Source: Nocardia sp. NRRL S-836 (lineage in GTDB: Bacteria > Actinomycetota > Actinomycetes > Mycobacteriales > Pseudonocardiaceae). Taken from it: a DNA stretch of 64,000 nucleotides. The notes under the pieces were generated by a model. It saw only the letters and a list, made by a program, of their open reading frames with translations, was not told where the DNA came from and made no database searches. Positions 16,448 to 24,954 of the stretch are shown here, piece after piece. Location of the stretch: assembly GCF_001279525.1 (NCBI RefSeq), contig NZ_LGDY01000091.1, forward strand, positions 831,974 to 895,973. The letters are read 5' to 3'. Position numbers and translations under genes: made by a program. Every line of letters begins with the position of its first letter. Within the stretch, counting starts at the first letter, position 1.

Positions 16448-17302
16448 ATGATGACCGCACTGCCGTTGCGCGACTACCGGGACGCGGTCGCGCTGGACGA
16501 ACCGTTCCACCCGCTCCACCCGCCCGCGCCGGCGGCCCGCCTCGGCGTGCTGACCGGCCGTGCGCTGCGGCTGCTCGGCGAGGACCCGCGAGTGGGCCGG
16601 TTCGCCCTCCCGCACATCCCCGCCGAGCAGCGGCGGTTGCTGCGGTCGTTGCTGACCGTGCGCGAACCGGCCCCGCTGGCGACTGACCTGCAGGCCGTGC
16701 TCGACGCGGTGCTCGGCGGCGAACGCGAGCAGTACGCGCTGACCGATGCCCGGTCGCTGCCCGCACCGATCGCCGTGTGGCGCGGCGACATCACCCTGCT
16801 CAAAGCCGATGCCATCGTGAACGCCGCGAACGACGCTCTGCTGGGCTGTTTCCAGCCGGTACACCCGTGCGTCGACAACGCGATCCACGCCGCCGCCGGT
16901 CCACGGCTGCGCGCGGACTGCCACCGGATCATGGCCGCGCAGGCCGCGCCGGAACCCACCGGCATCGCCAAGATCACCCGCGGCTACCACCTGCCCGCGC
17001 CGTTCGTGCTGCACACCGTCGGCCCGATCGTGCGCGGTGACCTCAGGCCTGCTCACGAGACCGCGTTGGCCGACGCGTACCGGTCCTGCCTCGACCTGGC
17101 CGCCGAGGTCGGCGCGATCCGCACGGTCGCGTTCTGCGGGATCAGCACCGGGCTCTTCGGGTTCCCGAGGCAGCCCGCGGCCCGCATCGCGGTGGACGTC
17201 GTGCGCGACTGGCTCGCCGCACGTCCCGGCCGGCTCGACCGCGTCGTGTTCGTGACCTACACCGCCCAGGACGAGGCGGCCTACCGGGAGGTCCTGCGAT
17301 GA
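16448..17302 (+). CDS. Zinc-type macrodomain protein (ADP-ribosyl hydrolase family)
   Basis: A 284-residue protein with a helical N-terminal extension (about 1-105) and a macrodomain (about 106-284). The ADP-ribose-binding motifs are ADAIVNAANDALLG, GISTGLFGFP and VLHTVGPIV. The stretch GCFQPVHPCVDNAIHAAAG is the hallmark of zinc-containing macrodomains found with SirTM in Staphylococcus and Streptococcus, in which Cys and His residues hold zinc at the active site and the enzyme removes ADP-ribose placed by SirTM. It overlaps the SirTM gene by four bases (ATGA). ATG 16448 and ATG 16451 are both usable. Strong family call; the target in this organism is unknown. Confidence 0.9.
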   Translation: MMTALPLRDYRDAVALDEPFHPLHPPAPAARLGVLTGRALRLLGEDPRVGRFALPHIPAEQRRLLRSLLTVREPAPLATDLQAVLDAVLGGEREQYALTDARSLPAPIAVWRGDITLLKADAIVNAANDALLGCFQPVHPCVDNAIHAAAGPRLRADCHRIMAAQAAPEPTGIAKITRGYHLPAPFVLHTVGPIVRGDLRPAHETALADAYRSCLDLAAEVGAIRTVAFCGISTGLFGFPRQPAARIAVDVVRDWLAARPGRLDRVVFVTYTAQDEAAYREVLR

Positions 17303-18093
17303 CGGTCGAACGCCTGCTGGACGAGGCGGACCGGGTGCTGGTCGCGGCGGGCGCGGGACTGTCGGCGGCGGCCGGGTACGACTACACCGACACCCGCCGG
17401 TTCGCCGAGCTCTTCCCGGTGTTGCACCGGATGGGCCTGCGGGCCCGCTATCAGCTGATCGGCCTGCCGCTGCCACCCCGGCTGCTCTGGGGCTACTGGT
17501 CCGTGCACGTCGACGACATCCGGTTCGGCCCGGCACCGAACCCGATGTACGCGCGGCTGCGCGAGGTCATCGGCGCGCGCGACAACTTCGTGCTGACGTC
17601 CAACGTCGACGGGTTGTTCGCCCGCAACGGTTTCACCGACGTCTGGTCACCGCAGGGCGACTACGGGCGTTACCAGTGCGAGACGCCGTGCACGCGCGAG
17701 ACGTGGGACAGCAGGCCGATCGTCGAGGCAGCGCTCGCCGGCCTCGACCCGGAGACGGGGGAGGCGTCGGCGGTGCCCACCTGCCCGCGGTGTGCCGGAC
17801 CGGTGTTCCTCAACGTGCACAAGGGACCCGAGTACGTCGCCGACCACTACGCACCGGACGGTCAGCGGTTGCGCGAGTGGGTGAACCGCCCCGGGGACCT
17901 GCTCGTCGTGGAGATCGGCGCCGGGTACAGCACGCCCACGGTGATCCGCCGGCCGGTGGAGTCGCTGGTGCGCGGACTGCCGCGGGCGCGGCTGGTGCGG
18001 ATCAACCGGGACCACGCCGAGGTGCCCGCTGATCTTGCTGAGCGGTCGGTGTCCGTCCGGGCCGACGTCGCGGAGGTGCTGGGCTTGCCGTGA
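17299..18093 (+). CDS. SirTM-like class M sirtuin (protein ADP-ribosyltransferase)
   Basis: A 264-residue sirtuin of the macrodomain-linked class M. NAD-binding and class-specific motifs: AGAGLSAAAGYDYTD, LLWGYWSVHVDDIRF, LTSNVDGLFARNGF, SPQGDYGRYQCETPC, the second zinc Cys pair in CPRCAGP, and VEIGAGYSTPTVIRRP. In bacteria with this pair, SirTM modifies lipoylated GcvH-L and the partner macrodomain reverses it. No GcvH-L or lipoate ligase gene lies in this operon, so the acceptor may be encoded elsewhere or be different. The ATG at 17299 overlaps the macrodomain stop. After the stop there are 300 bases without a gene, which form the promoter region of the synthase cluster. Confidence 0.9.
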   Translation: MTVERLLDEADRVLVAAGAGLSAAAGYDYTDTRRFAELFPVLHRMGLRARYQLIGLPLPPRLLWGYWSVHVDDIRFGPAPNPMYARLREVIGARDNFVLTSNVDGLFARNGFTDVWSPQGDYGRYQCETPCTRETWDSRPIVEAALAGLDPETGEASAVPTCPRCAGPVFLNVHKGPEYVADHYAPDGQRLREWVNRPGDLLVVEIGAGYSTPTVIRRPVESLVRGLPRARLVRINRDHAEVPADLAERSVSVRADVAEVLGLP

Positions 18094-18303
18094 CCGCGTC
18101 GGCGCGGCAGCGGAAAACTGGTGCGGTCCCGTCACCGAGGGGCCGCGCCGGTGCGCTCTGTCGGACTGAAGGACGTCGCGCGCCATAGCACGTCGCGCCA
18201 TCGCCGATCCGGAGTACAGCGTTCCCGCCGTTCGGGTTCATTCGTCAGGTTACGTACATGAGAAAGTTTCATCACCCCCCTCGACGGCACCTGTGGTTTG
18301 TGC

Positions 18304-18329
18304 GTACGGTGATCGCGAACTAACCGTAC
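18304..18329. promoter_or_regulatory. Inverted repeat in the promoter region of the lipid-synthase cluster
   Basis: The 300-base gap 18094-18393 between sirtuin and synthase genes holds no supportable gene. Its 3' part is less GC-rich than the surroundings. It contains a perfect seven-base inverted repeat, GTACGGT (18304-18310) and ACCGTAC (18323-18329), with a 12-base spacer, and a further GTAC in ACGTAC at 18252-18257. The two arms are centred 19 bases apart, about two helical turns, as expected of a dimeric regulator site. It lies about 65-90 bases before the first synthase start. No dedicated regulator gene is in the cluster. Confidence 0.4.
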
Positions 18330-18393
18330 CGGTCAGTAGGAACGCAAGCTGAATTCCTTTCTCCCCACCCTGCAGGGTGAGGAAGTGAGCGCA

Positions 18394-21300
18394 GTGGACA
18401 TGCTGTCGGATCCTGAACGGGTGCTGTGCCTGAGTCCGTTCGGCACCCCCAACCCAGCTCTCGTGGTCGCCGCCGAACGGGCGGGTGGCCTCGGTGTGCT
18501 CGACCTCGGACCGCACGCCGCCCGCGATCTCGGCCGCGTCACGGCACGGCACCCCGGCACGTTCGGGGTGCGGCTGCGCGGACCGCTGCCGGTCCGCCTG
18601 CCCGACGCCGTCGACACCGTCGTCGCCGATCTCGGCGATGCTGTCCCCGACCGTGCTGAGCTGGGTGAACGCCGCGTTCTCGCGGTGGTCACCTCGGTGG
18701 CCGAAGCGACTGCGGCGATCGAGTGGGGTGCGGTCGGCCTGATCGCGAAGGGTGCCGAGGCGGGCGGCCGGGTGGGTGGCTCGCCCGCGTTCGTCCTGCT
18801 CCAGCAGGTGCTCGCGCTGACCGATCTGCCCGTCTGGGTCTGGGGTGGCATCGGGCCGGACACGGCGGCCGCGGCCGTTGCCGGTGGTGCGCGCGGGGTG
18901 GTGCTGGAAGGCCAGCTGGCGCTCGTCGCCGAGGTGCGAAAACACATTTCGGGCGAAATTGTCAACGCGATCAGCGCCATGGACGGCGCCGACACGGTTG
19001 TGCGCGCCGGGGTGCGGGTGCACGTTCGGCAGAACACGCTCGAAATAGGTCAAGAAGGCGCATTCGCCGAATTCAACCGCAGGTCGTTCGGCACCGTCGG
19101 CGGTGTCGTCGGTGCCATTGACCGGGCGGTTCGCGAGAATCTCGCGCGGGCGGGCGAACACCGCTCGATCCGGGCCGGCGGACCGTTTTGCGACCGCGTT
19201 CCCGGCCTGCGGTACCCGATCGCGCAGGGACCGATGACCCGCGTCAGCGACCAGCCCGCGTTCGCCGCGGCCGTCGCCGAAGGTGGCGCGCTGCCGTTCC
19301 TCGCCCTCGCGCTGATGGAGGGTGAGCAGGTCGACGAACTCCTTGTGCGCACAGCGGAAAGGCTCGGCGACCGGCCGTGGGGCGTGGGGCTGCTCGGGTT
19401 CGCCCCGGCCGCGCTGCGCGCCCGGCAGCTGGCCGCGGTGCTGCGGACGAGGCCCCGGTACGCGATCGTCGCCGGTGGCACGCCCGCGCAGGCCCGTGAG
19501 CTGGAGGACGCCGGGATCGAGGCGTTCCTGCACGTGCCGTCGCCCGCGTTGCTCAAGCGGTTCCTGGACGAGGGCGCCCGCAAGTTCGTCTTCGAGGGCT
19601 CGGAGTGCGGCGGGCACACCGGTCCGCGGACCAGCTTCACGTTGTGGCAGCAGCAGGTCGACGTGCTGCGCGGCCGGGAGCAGGACGTGGTCGCGCTGTT
19701 CGCCGGCGGCATCCACGACGCGCGGTCGGCCGCGATGGTCGACGCGCTCACCGCGCCGCTGGCCGCCCGTGGTGCCGCGATCGGTGTGCTGGTCGGCACG
19801 GCGTACCTGTTCACCGAGGAGGCCGTCGAGCACGGCGCGATCCAGCCGGTGTTCCAGCAGGTCGCGCTGGAGTGCGAGGAGACGGCACTGCTGGAGACCT
19901 CGCCCGGCCACGCGGTCCGGTGCGCGCAGACGTCCTATGTGGACACGTTCGAGCAGGCGCGGGACCGGCTCGCCGGACTGCCGCGGCAGGAGAGCTGGGA
20001 ACGGCTCGAACAGCTCAACCTCGGCCGGCTGCGGCTCGCCAGCCGGGGGCTCGTGCGCGGCGACGACGGCCTGGTCGAGGTCGGCGAGGACGAGCAGCGC
20101 CGCGAGGGCATGTTCATGATCGGCCAGGTCGCGACGCTGCGCTCGGAACGGACCACGATCGCCGCGCTGCACGAGGAGATCGTGTCCGGTGTGCTGCCGG
20201 AGAGCGCCCACGACGAGCTGACCGCCAAGCCGCTGGACGTGGCGATCGTCGGCATGGCCGCGATCATGCCGGGGGCGCGGGACGTGGCTGAGTTCTGGGC
20301 GAACGTGCTGGCGGGCAGGGACTCCATCACCGAGATCCCGCCGGACCGCTGGTCACCCGACCGCTACGGCAGCCCGTTCCGCCGGGGCGGGTTCCTCCCG
20401 CGCACGGCGTTCGACCCGCTCGCCTACGGCATCCCGCCCGCGTCGCTGACCTCGATCGAGCCCGCGCAGCTGCTCGCACTGGAGGTCTCGGCGCAGGCGT
20501 TGCAGGACGCCGGGTACGCGACGCGGGTGTTCGACCGCGAGCGCACGTCGGTGATCTTCGGCGCCGAGGCCGGCGCCGACCTCGCGAACGCCTACACCGT
20601 CCGCACCGCGTTGCCCGCGCTCGGCATCCGGGGCCTGGACGACCACCTGCCCGCGCTGACCGAGGACTCGTTCCCCGGCGTGCTGGGCAACGTGATCGCC
20701 GGCCGGGTCGCGAACCGGCTCGACCTCGGCGGCGCGAACTACACCGTCGACGCGGCCTGCGCGTCGAGCCTCGCCGCGCTCGACGTGGCGTGCAAGGAAC
20801 TCGTCGGCGGCACCAGCGACATGGTCCTGTGCGGCGCCGTCGACCTGCACAACAGCGCGCACGACTACCAGATGTTCGCGTCGGTCAAGGCGTTGTCCGC
20901 CGAGGGCCGCTGCGCCACGTTCGACTCGGCCGCCGACGGCATCGCGCTCGGCGAGGGCGTCGCGTGCGTGGTGCTCAAACGGCTCGCGGACGCCGAACGC
21001 GACGGAGACCGGATCTACGCGGTGGTCAAGGGCATCGGCGCGTCGAGTGACGGCCGGTCGTTGGGCTTGACCGCGCCACGTCCCGAAGGCCAGCAACGGG
21101 CGCTGCGCCGGGCCTACGCGTCGGCGGGCGTGTCGGTGCGCGACGTCGGGCTGGTCGAGGCGCACGGCACCGGAACCGTCGTGGGCGACCGGACCGAGCT
21201 CGCGGCGCTGACCGAGATGTTCGCCGGGGCCGAGCCGGGCAGCTGCACGATCGGCTCGGTGAAGTCGCAGATCGGGCACACCAAGTGCGCGGCGGGGCTG

Positions 21301-24300
21301 GCCGGGGTGATCAAGGCGGCGCTGGCCGTCCACACCGGAGTCCGGCCCGGCACGCTGCACGTCAAGCGGCCCAACGCCTTCTGGGACGCGCGGACCAGCC
21401 CGTTCACGTTCGGCCACCGCACCTGGGCGGCCCGCGACCGGGTCGCCGGGGTGAGCGCGTTCGGGTTCGGCGGCACCAACTTCCACACCGTCATCGCCGG
21501 GTACACCGGTGCCGACCAGCCGCGGCACGGCCTGACCGCGTGGCCGGCCGAGCTGTTCCTCGTCCGCGGCGAGAACCGCGTTGCGGCGCAACGGGAAGCC
21601 GCCCGGCTCGCCGCGCTCGTCGACGAGCGCACGCCGTTGCGGTCGCTGGCCGCGGCCTGCGGTGACGGCATGGTGCAGGCGGCGTTCGTCGTGAGCGACC
21701 ACGAGGGTCTGCGCACGGCGCTGGCGGACGTCGAGGCGTGGCGCGCGTCGGACGTGGTGCGGCTGAGGAACGGAGAACGGCAGCAGGTCGCGTTCCTCTA
21801 CCCCGGCCAGGGCAGCCAGCGGCCGGGCATGCTGCTGGACCTGGTCACGGCGTTCCCGTGGCTGCAGGAGCTGGTGGACCCGCGCTACGAGCGGGTGATG
21901 TTCCCGCCGGCCGCGCTGACCGCCGACGACGTCGCACGGCAGCGCGCCGAGCTCACCGACACCCGCAACGCCCAGCCGGCGCTCGGCATCGCCGGGCTGG
22001 CGGTGACCGCGCTGCTCGACTCCGTCGGCGTGCGGCCGGACCTGGCCGGCGGCCACAGCTACGGCGAGCTTGTCGCGTTGACGGCGGCCGGCGTGTTCAC
22101 CCCCGCCGACCTGCTCGCCCTCAGCACGGCCCGTGCCGAGGCGATGCTGGAGTCGGCCGGTGACGACCCCGGCACGATGGCCGCCGTGTCCGCGCCGGTG
22201 GCCGAGGTCGAGGCACTGCTGCCCGCGGACGTCGTGGTGGCCAACCACAACTCGCCGGACCAGGTCGTGATCTCCGGGCCGACCGCCGCCGTGGAGAACG
22301 CCGTCGAGGTCCTGCGGACCGCCGGGCTCACCGTGAAGAAGATCCCGGTCGGGGCCGCGTTCCACAGCCCGCTGATGGCGGGCGCGCGGAACCGGTTCGC
22401 GGACCGGCTCGCGGCCGTTCCCACCGGCGGGACGCGGTTCCCGGTGTGGTCGAACGTGACCGCCGCACCGCACACCGACGTCCGCGCGGGCCTGGCCGAC
22501 CAGCTCGCCGGCCGGGTGCGGTTCGTGGAGCAGGTCGAGTCGATGTACGCGGCGGGTACGCGGATCTTCGTCGAGGCCGGACCGGGCGGCGTGCTGACCG
22601 CGCTGGTCGGCGAGGTTCTCGGCGACCGGCCGCACCAGGCGTTGCGCTGCGACGACCACGTGACGTTCCTGCGCACGCTCGCCGCTCTCGCGGTCGCCGG
22701 TGTCGAGGTGGACACCGCACCGCTGTTCGAGGACAGGGCCGAACCCGCCACGGCCGTGCCGCCACGGCCCAACTGGTACGTGGATGGAGGTCTCGTGCGG
22801 GACGCGAACGGCAACGCACTGCCCGGTGGGCTCCGGCCCGCGACCGAGCTCCCGACGCTGCGGACGGGCGCCGGGCTGGGCCGCGACGAGATCGTCGAGA
22901 AGTTCCTGGACGGCATGCGCGACGCGGTCAGCGCCCAGCGCGACGTCCTGCTGAGCTACCTCGGCACCGCCCCCGCCGCGGTCCCGGCACCCGTGCCGGT
23001 GGTCGAGGCCGTGGTCGCGGAACCGGTGGCGCGGCAGCAGGAGGACGTGACCACGGTGGTGCTGCGGACGATCAGCACCCGCACCGGCTACCCGGTCGAG
23101 ATGCTGCGACCGGGGCTGGACCTGGAGGCCGACCTGTCGATCGACTCGATCAAACGCACCGAGATCGTCGGTGAGCTGGTCGGGGAGCTGGGCGCGTCCG
23201 GATCGGTGGACGAGCTGGCGCAGCTCAAGACGATCGAGGGGATCGTCGGCTGGTTCGGTGCGGCCGCACCGGTGACCGGGGTGGCCGCGGCCAGGGACGT
23301 GCGGGGCGTGGTGGTGCGGACGATCAGCACGCGCACGGGCTATCCGGTGGAGATGTTGCAACCGGGGCTGGACCTGGAAGCGGACCTGTCGATCGACTCG
23401 ATCAAACGCGCGGAGATCGTGGGGGAGCTGGTCGGTGAGCTGGGCGCGTCGGGGTCGGTGGACGAGCTGGCGCAGCTCAAGACGATCGACGGGATCGTGG
23501 CCTGGTTCGGCGAGGCGCCACCCACCCCCGCTCTCACCGCTTCACCAGCCCTCGCCGGCCCTGCCGTTGGCTCTCTCGTCGGCGTGGGCGCGGCACCCGG
23601 CGCGGGCGCGGCACCGACTCCCACGCTCGGTCGGCTCGTCCGGCGCGTTCCCCAGGTCGTCGCGGCGGAACCCGCACACCCCGTCGACCTCACCGGCAAG
23701 ACGGTCCTGATCGTCGACGACAACGGCATCGGCCTGGAACTGGCCGACCTGCTGGAGAAGCACACCGCCCGCCCGCGCGTCGAGCCGTCGTTCCCGGCGG
23801 ACCTGGCCGGTGTCGACCTCGTGGTCCGGCTCGGTGCCCGGTTGCCGGAGGCGTTCAGCGAGGTCAAGGCGTGCGTCACCAACGGCGTGCACCTCGTCGT
23901 GGTCACCACGGGCGGTGGCACGTTCGGCTTCGACCACACCCCCGACGAGCTGCCCGCCGACATCGGCCTGCACGGGCTGATCCGCACGGCCGCGCTGGAG
24001 TACCCGGACCTCGTGGTGCGGGCGATCGACCTCAACCCCAAGGAAAGCCACCGCGACATCGCCACCGCGCTGGTCGCCGAGCTCGGCGCGGGCCCGGCGG
24101 TCGTGGGCCACCAGGCCGGGCGCAGGCAGGTCATCGAGGCGCTGCCGGCGGAACCGGTCGGCGGCGACCTCCCGCTCGACGCGGACAGCGTGGTGCTGCT
24201 GACCGGTGGTGCCCGCGGCATCACCGCGCTGACCGCGATCGCGCTGGCCGAACGCACCGGCTGCCACATCGAGCTGATCGGCCGCACCCCGGTCGCGCCG

Positions 24301-24954
24301 GAGGACCACCGGCTCGCCCACGCCACGACCGAACCCGAGGTCGTGAAGGCGTTGTTCGACAGCGGGGTCACCGACGACGTGCCGGCGAAGGCACGCGGGG
24401 TGCTCGCCGCGCGTGAGGTGCGGCGGACGTTGGAACTGTTGCACGCCAAGGCGTCGAGTGTCCGCTACCACGTGTGCGACGTCACTGACGTGGAGGCCGT
24501 GCGTCGGGTGCTGACGGACGTCAAGGCGAGGTTCGGCCGGCTCGACGGTGTCGTGCACGGCGCGGGGGTGCTCGACGACAAGCTGATCGCGGACAAGACG
24601 CAGCGGTCGTTCGACCGGGTCTGGGCGACGAAGGTCAACGCCGCCAACGTGTTCACCGACGGGTTCCTCGTGCTGTTCGGCAGTGTCAGCGGCGTGTTCG
24701 GCAACCGCGGCCAGGCCGACTACAGCGCCGCGAACGACGCGCTCGACCGGATGGCCCGGTTCTGGGGCACCCAGCGCAGGGTCGTCGCCGTCGACTGGGG
24801 ACCTTGGGCCGGTGCGGGCATGGCGGCCGGGCTGGCCGGCGAGTACGCGCGCCGCGGCATCCCGCTGATCAAGCCCGAGGAGGGCGTCGACGCGCTGCTC
24901 AACGAGATCGCCGCGGGGCACGACGTGCAGGTGGTCTACCAATGGGAGGCATAG
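18394..24954 (+). CDS. Iterative type I synthase, PUFA/secondary-lipid type: NPD-NPD-KS-AT-ACP-ACP-KR
   Basis: A 2,186-residue multidomain synthase. Order: two nitropropane-dioxygenase/FabK-like TIM barrels (about 1-270 and 275-600), the second with EGSECGGHTG intact and the first with KGAEAGGRVGG, where His is replaced; KS (about 612-1036) with Cys789 in DAACASS plus both histidines (EAHGTGT, IGHTKCAAG); AT (about 1135-1440) with Ser1222 in GHSYGE; two ACPs with Ser1585 and Ser1669 in LSIDSIK; and a C-terminal KR (about 1760-2185) with LLTGGARGITAL and the Tyr in GQADYSAAND. The DSIK carrier proteins and KS-AT-ACPn-KR order are those of PfaA; the N-terminal barrels replace the separate PfaD enoyl reductase. 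The start is GTG 18394 (GAGGA ten bases upstream); GTG 18385 and ATG 18400 are alternatives. It overlaps the second synthase gene by 13 bases. Confidence 0.9.
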   Translation: MDMLSDPERVLCLSPFGTPNPALVVAAERAGGLGVLDLGPHAARDLGRVTARHPGTFGVRLRGPLPVRLPDAVDTVVADLGDAVPDRAELGERRVLAVVTSVAEATAAIEWGAVGLIAKGAEAGGRVGGSPAFVLLQQVLALTDLPVWVWGGIGPDTAAAAVAGGARGVVLEGQLALVAEVRKHISGEIVNAISAMDGADTVVRAGVRVHVRQNTLEIGQEGAFAEFNRRSFGTVGGVVGAIDRAVRENLARAGEHRSIRAGGPFCDRVPGLRYPIAQGPMTRVSDQPAFAAAVAEGGALPFLALALMEGEQVDELLVRTAERLGDRPWGVGLLGFAPAALRARQLAAVLRTRPRYAIVAGGTPAQARELEDAGIEAFLHVPSPALLKRFLDEGARKFVFEGSECGGHTGPRTSFTLWQQQVDVLRGREQDVVALFAGGIHDARSAAMVDALTAPLAARGAAIGVLVGTAYLFTEEAVEHGAIQPVFQQVALECEETALLETSPGHAVRCAQTSYVDTFEQARDRLAGLPRQESWERLEQLNLGRLRLASRGLVRGDDGLVEVGEDEQRREGMFMIGQVATLRSERTTIAALHEEIVSGVLPESAHDELTAKPLDVAIVGMAAIMPGARDVAEFWANVLAGRDSITEIPPDRWSPDRYGSPFRRGGFLPRTAFDPLAYGIPPASLTSIEPAQLLALEVSAQALQDAGYATRVFDRERTSVIFGAEAGADLANAYTVRTALPALGIRGLDDHLPALTEDSFPGVLGNVIAGRVANRLDLGGANYTVDAACASSLAALDVACKELVGGTSDMVLCGAVDLHNSAHDYQMFASVKALSAEGRCATFDSAADGIALGEGVACVVLKRLADAERDGDRIYAVVKGIGASSDGRSLGLTAPRPEGQQRALRRAYASAGVSVRDVGLVEAHGTGTVVGDRTELAALTEMFAGAEPGSCTIGSVKSQIGHTKCAAGLAGVIKAALAVHTGVRPGTLHVKRPNAFWDARTSPFTFGHRTWAARDRVAGVSAFGFGGTNFHTVIAGYTGADQPRHGLTAWPAELFLVRGENRVAAQREAARLAALVDERTPLRSLAAACGDGMVQAAFVVSDHEGLRTALADVEAWRASDVVRLRNGERQQVAFLYPGQGSQRPGMLLDLVTAFPWLQELVDPRYERVMFPPAALTADDVARQRAELTDTRNAQPALGIAGLAVTALLDSVGVRPDLAGGHSYGELVALTAAGVFTPADLLALSTARAEAMLESAGDDPGTMAAVSAPVAEVEALLPADVVVANHNSPDQVVISGPTAAVENAVEVLRTAGLTVKKIPVGAAFHSPLMAGARNRFADRLAAVPTGGTRFPVWSNVTAAPHTDVRAGLADQLAGRVRFVEQVESMYAAGTRIFVEAGPGGVLTALVGEVLGDRPHQALRCDDHVTFLRTLAALAVAGVEVDTAPLFEDRAEPATAVPPRPNWYVDGGLVRDANGNALPGGLRPATELPTLRTGAGLGRDEIVEKFLDGMRDAVSAQRDVLLSYLGTAPAAVPAPVPVVEAVVAEPVARQQEDVTTVVLRTISTRTGYPVEMLRPGLDLEADLSIDSIKRTEIVGELVGELGASGSVDELAQLKTIEGIVGWFGAAAPVTGVAAARDVRGVVVRTISTRTGYPVEMLQPGLDLEADLSIDSIKRAEIVGELVGELGASGSVDELAQLKTIDGIVAWFGEAPPTPALTASPALAGPAVGSLVGVGAAPGAGAAPTPTLGRLVRRVPQVVAAEPAHPVDLTGKTVLIVDDNGIGLELADLLEKHTARPRVEPSFPADLAGVDLVVRLGARLPEAFSEVKACVTNGVHLVVVTTGGGTFGFDHTPDELPADIGLHGLIRTAALEYPDLVVRAIDLNPKESHRDIATALVAELGAGPAVVGHQAGRRQVIEALPAEPVGGDLPLDADSVVLLTGGARGITALTAIALAERTGCHIELIGRTPVAPEDHRLAHATTEPEVVKALFDSGVTDDVPAKARGVLAAREVRRTLELLHAKASSVRYHVCDVTDVEAVRRVLTDVKARFGRLDGVVHGAGVLDDKLIADKTQRSFDRVWATKVNAANVFTDGFLVLFGSVSGVFGNRGQADYSAANDALDRMARFWGTQRRVVAVDWGPWAGAGMAAGLAGEYARRGIPLIKPEEGVDALLNEIAAGHDVQVVYQWEA
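23056..23517 (+). repeat. Two near-identical ACP-coding repeats
   Basis: The two acyl-carrier domains are encoded by direct repeats of about 210 bases at 23056-23265 and 23308-23517, with a 252-base period (84 codons). The protein copies differ at only about six positions, for example KRTEIVG against KRAEIVG and KTIEGIVG against KTIDGIVA. This indicates a recent duplication or ongoing homogenisation, as seen in the ACP arrays of PUFA synthases. Confidence 0.9.

Noticed and set aside
20353..23361. A 1,002-codon open frame antisense to synthase 1.
   Set aside because: His/Arg/Asp/Gly-rich composition and no motifs; the sense strand encodes catalytic KS and AT signatures over the same bases.
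18394..24954. Possibility that the synthase is an enediyne PKS.
   Set aside because: The carrier motif is LSIDSIK and N-terminal NPD barrels are present; enediyne accessory genes (E3, E4, E5, E10 types) are missing, so a PUFA/secondary-lipid type fits better.
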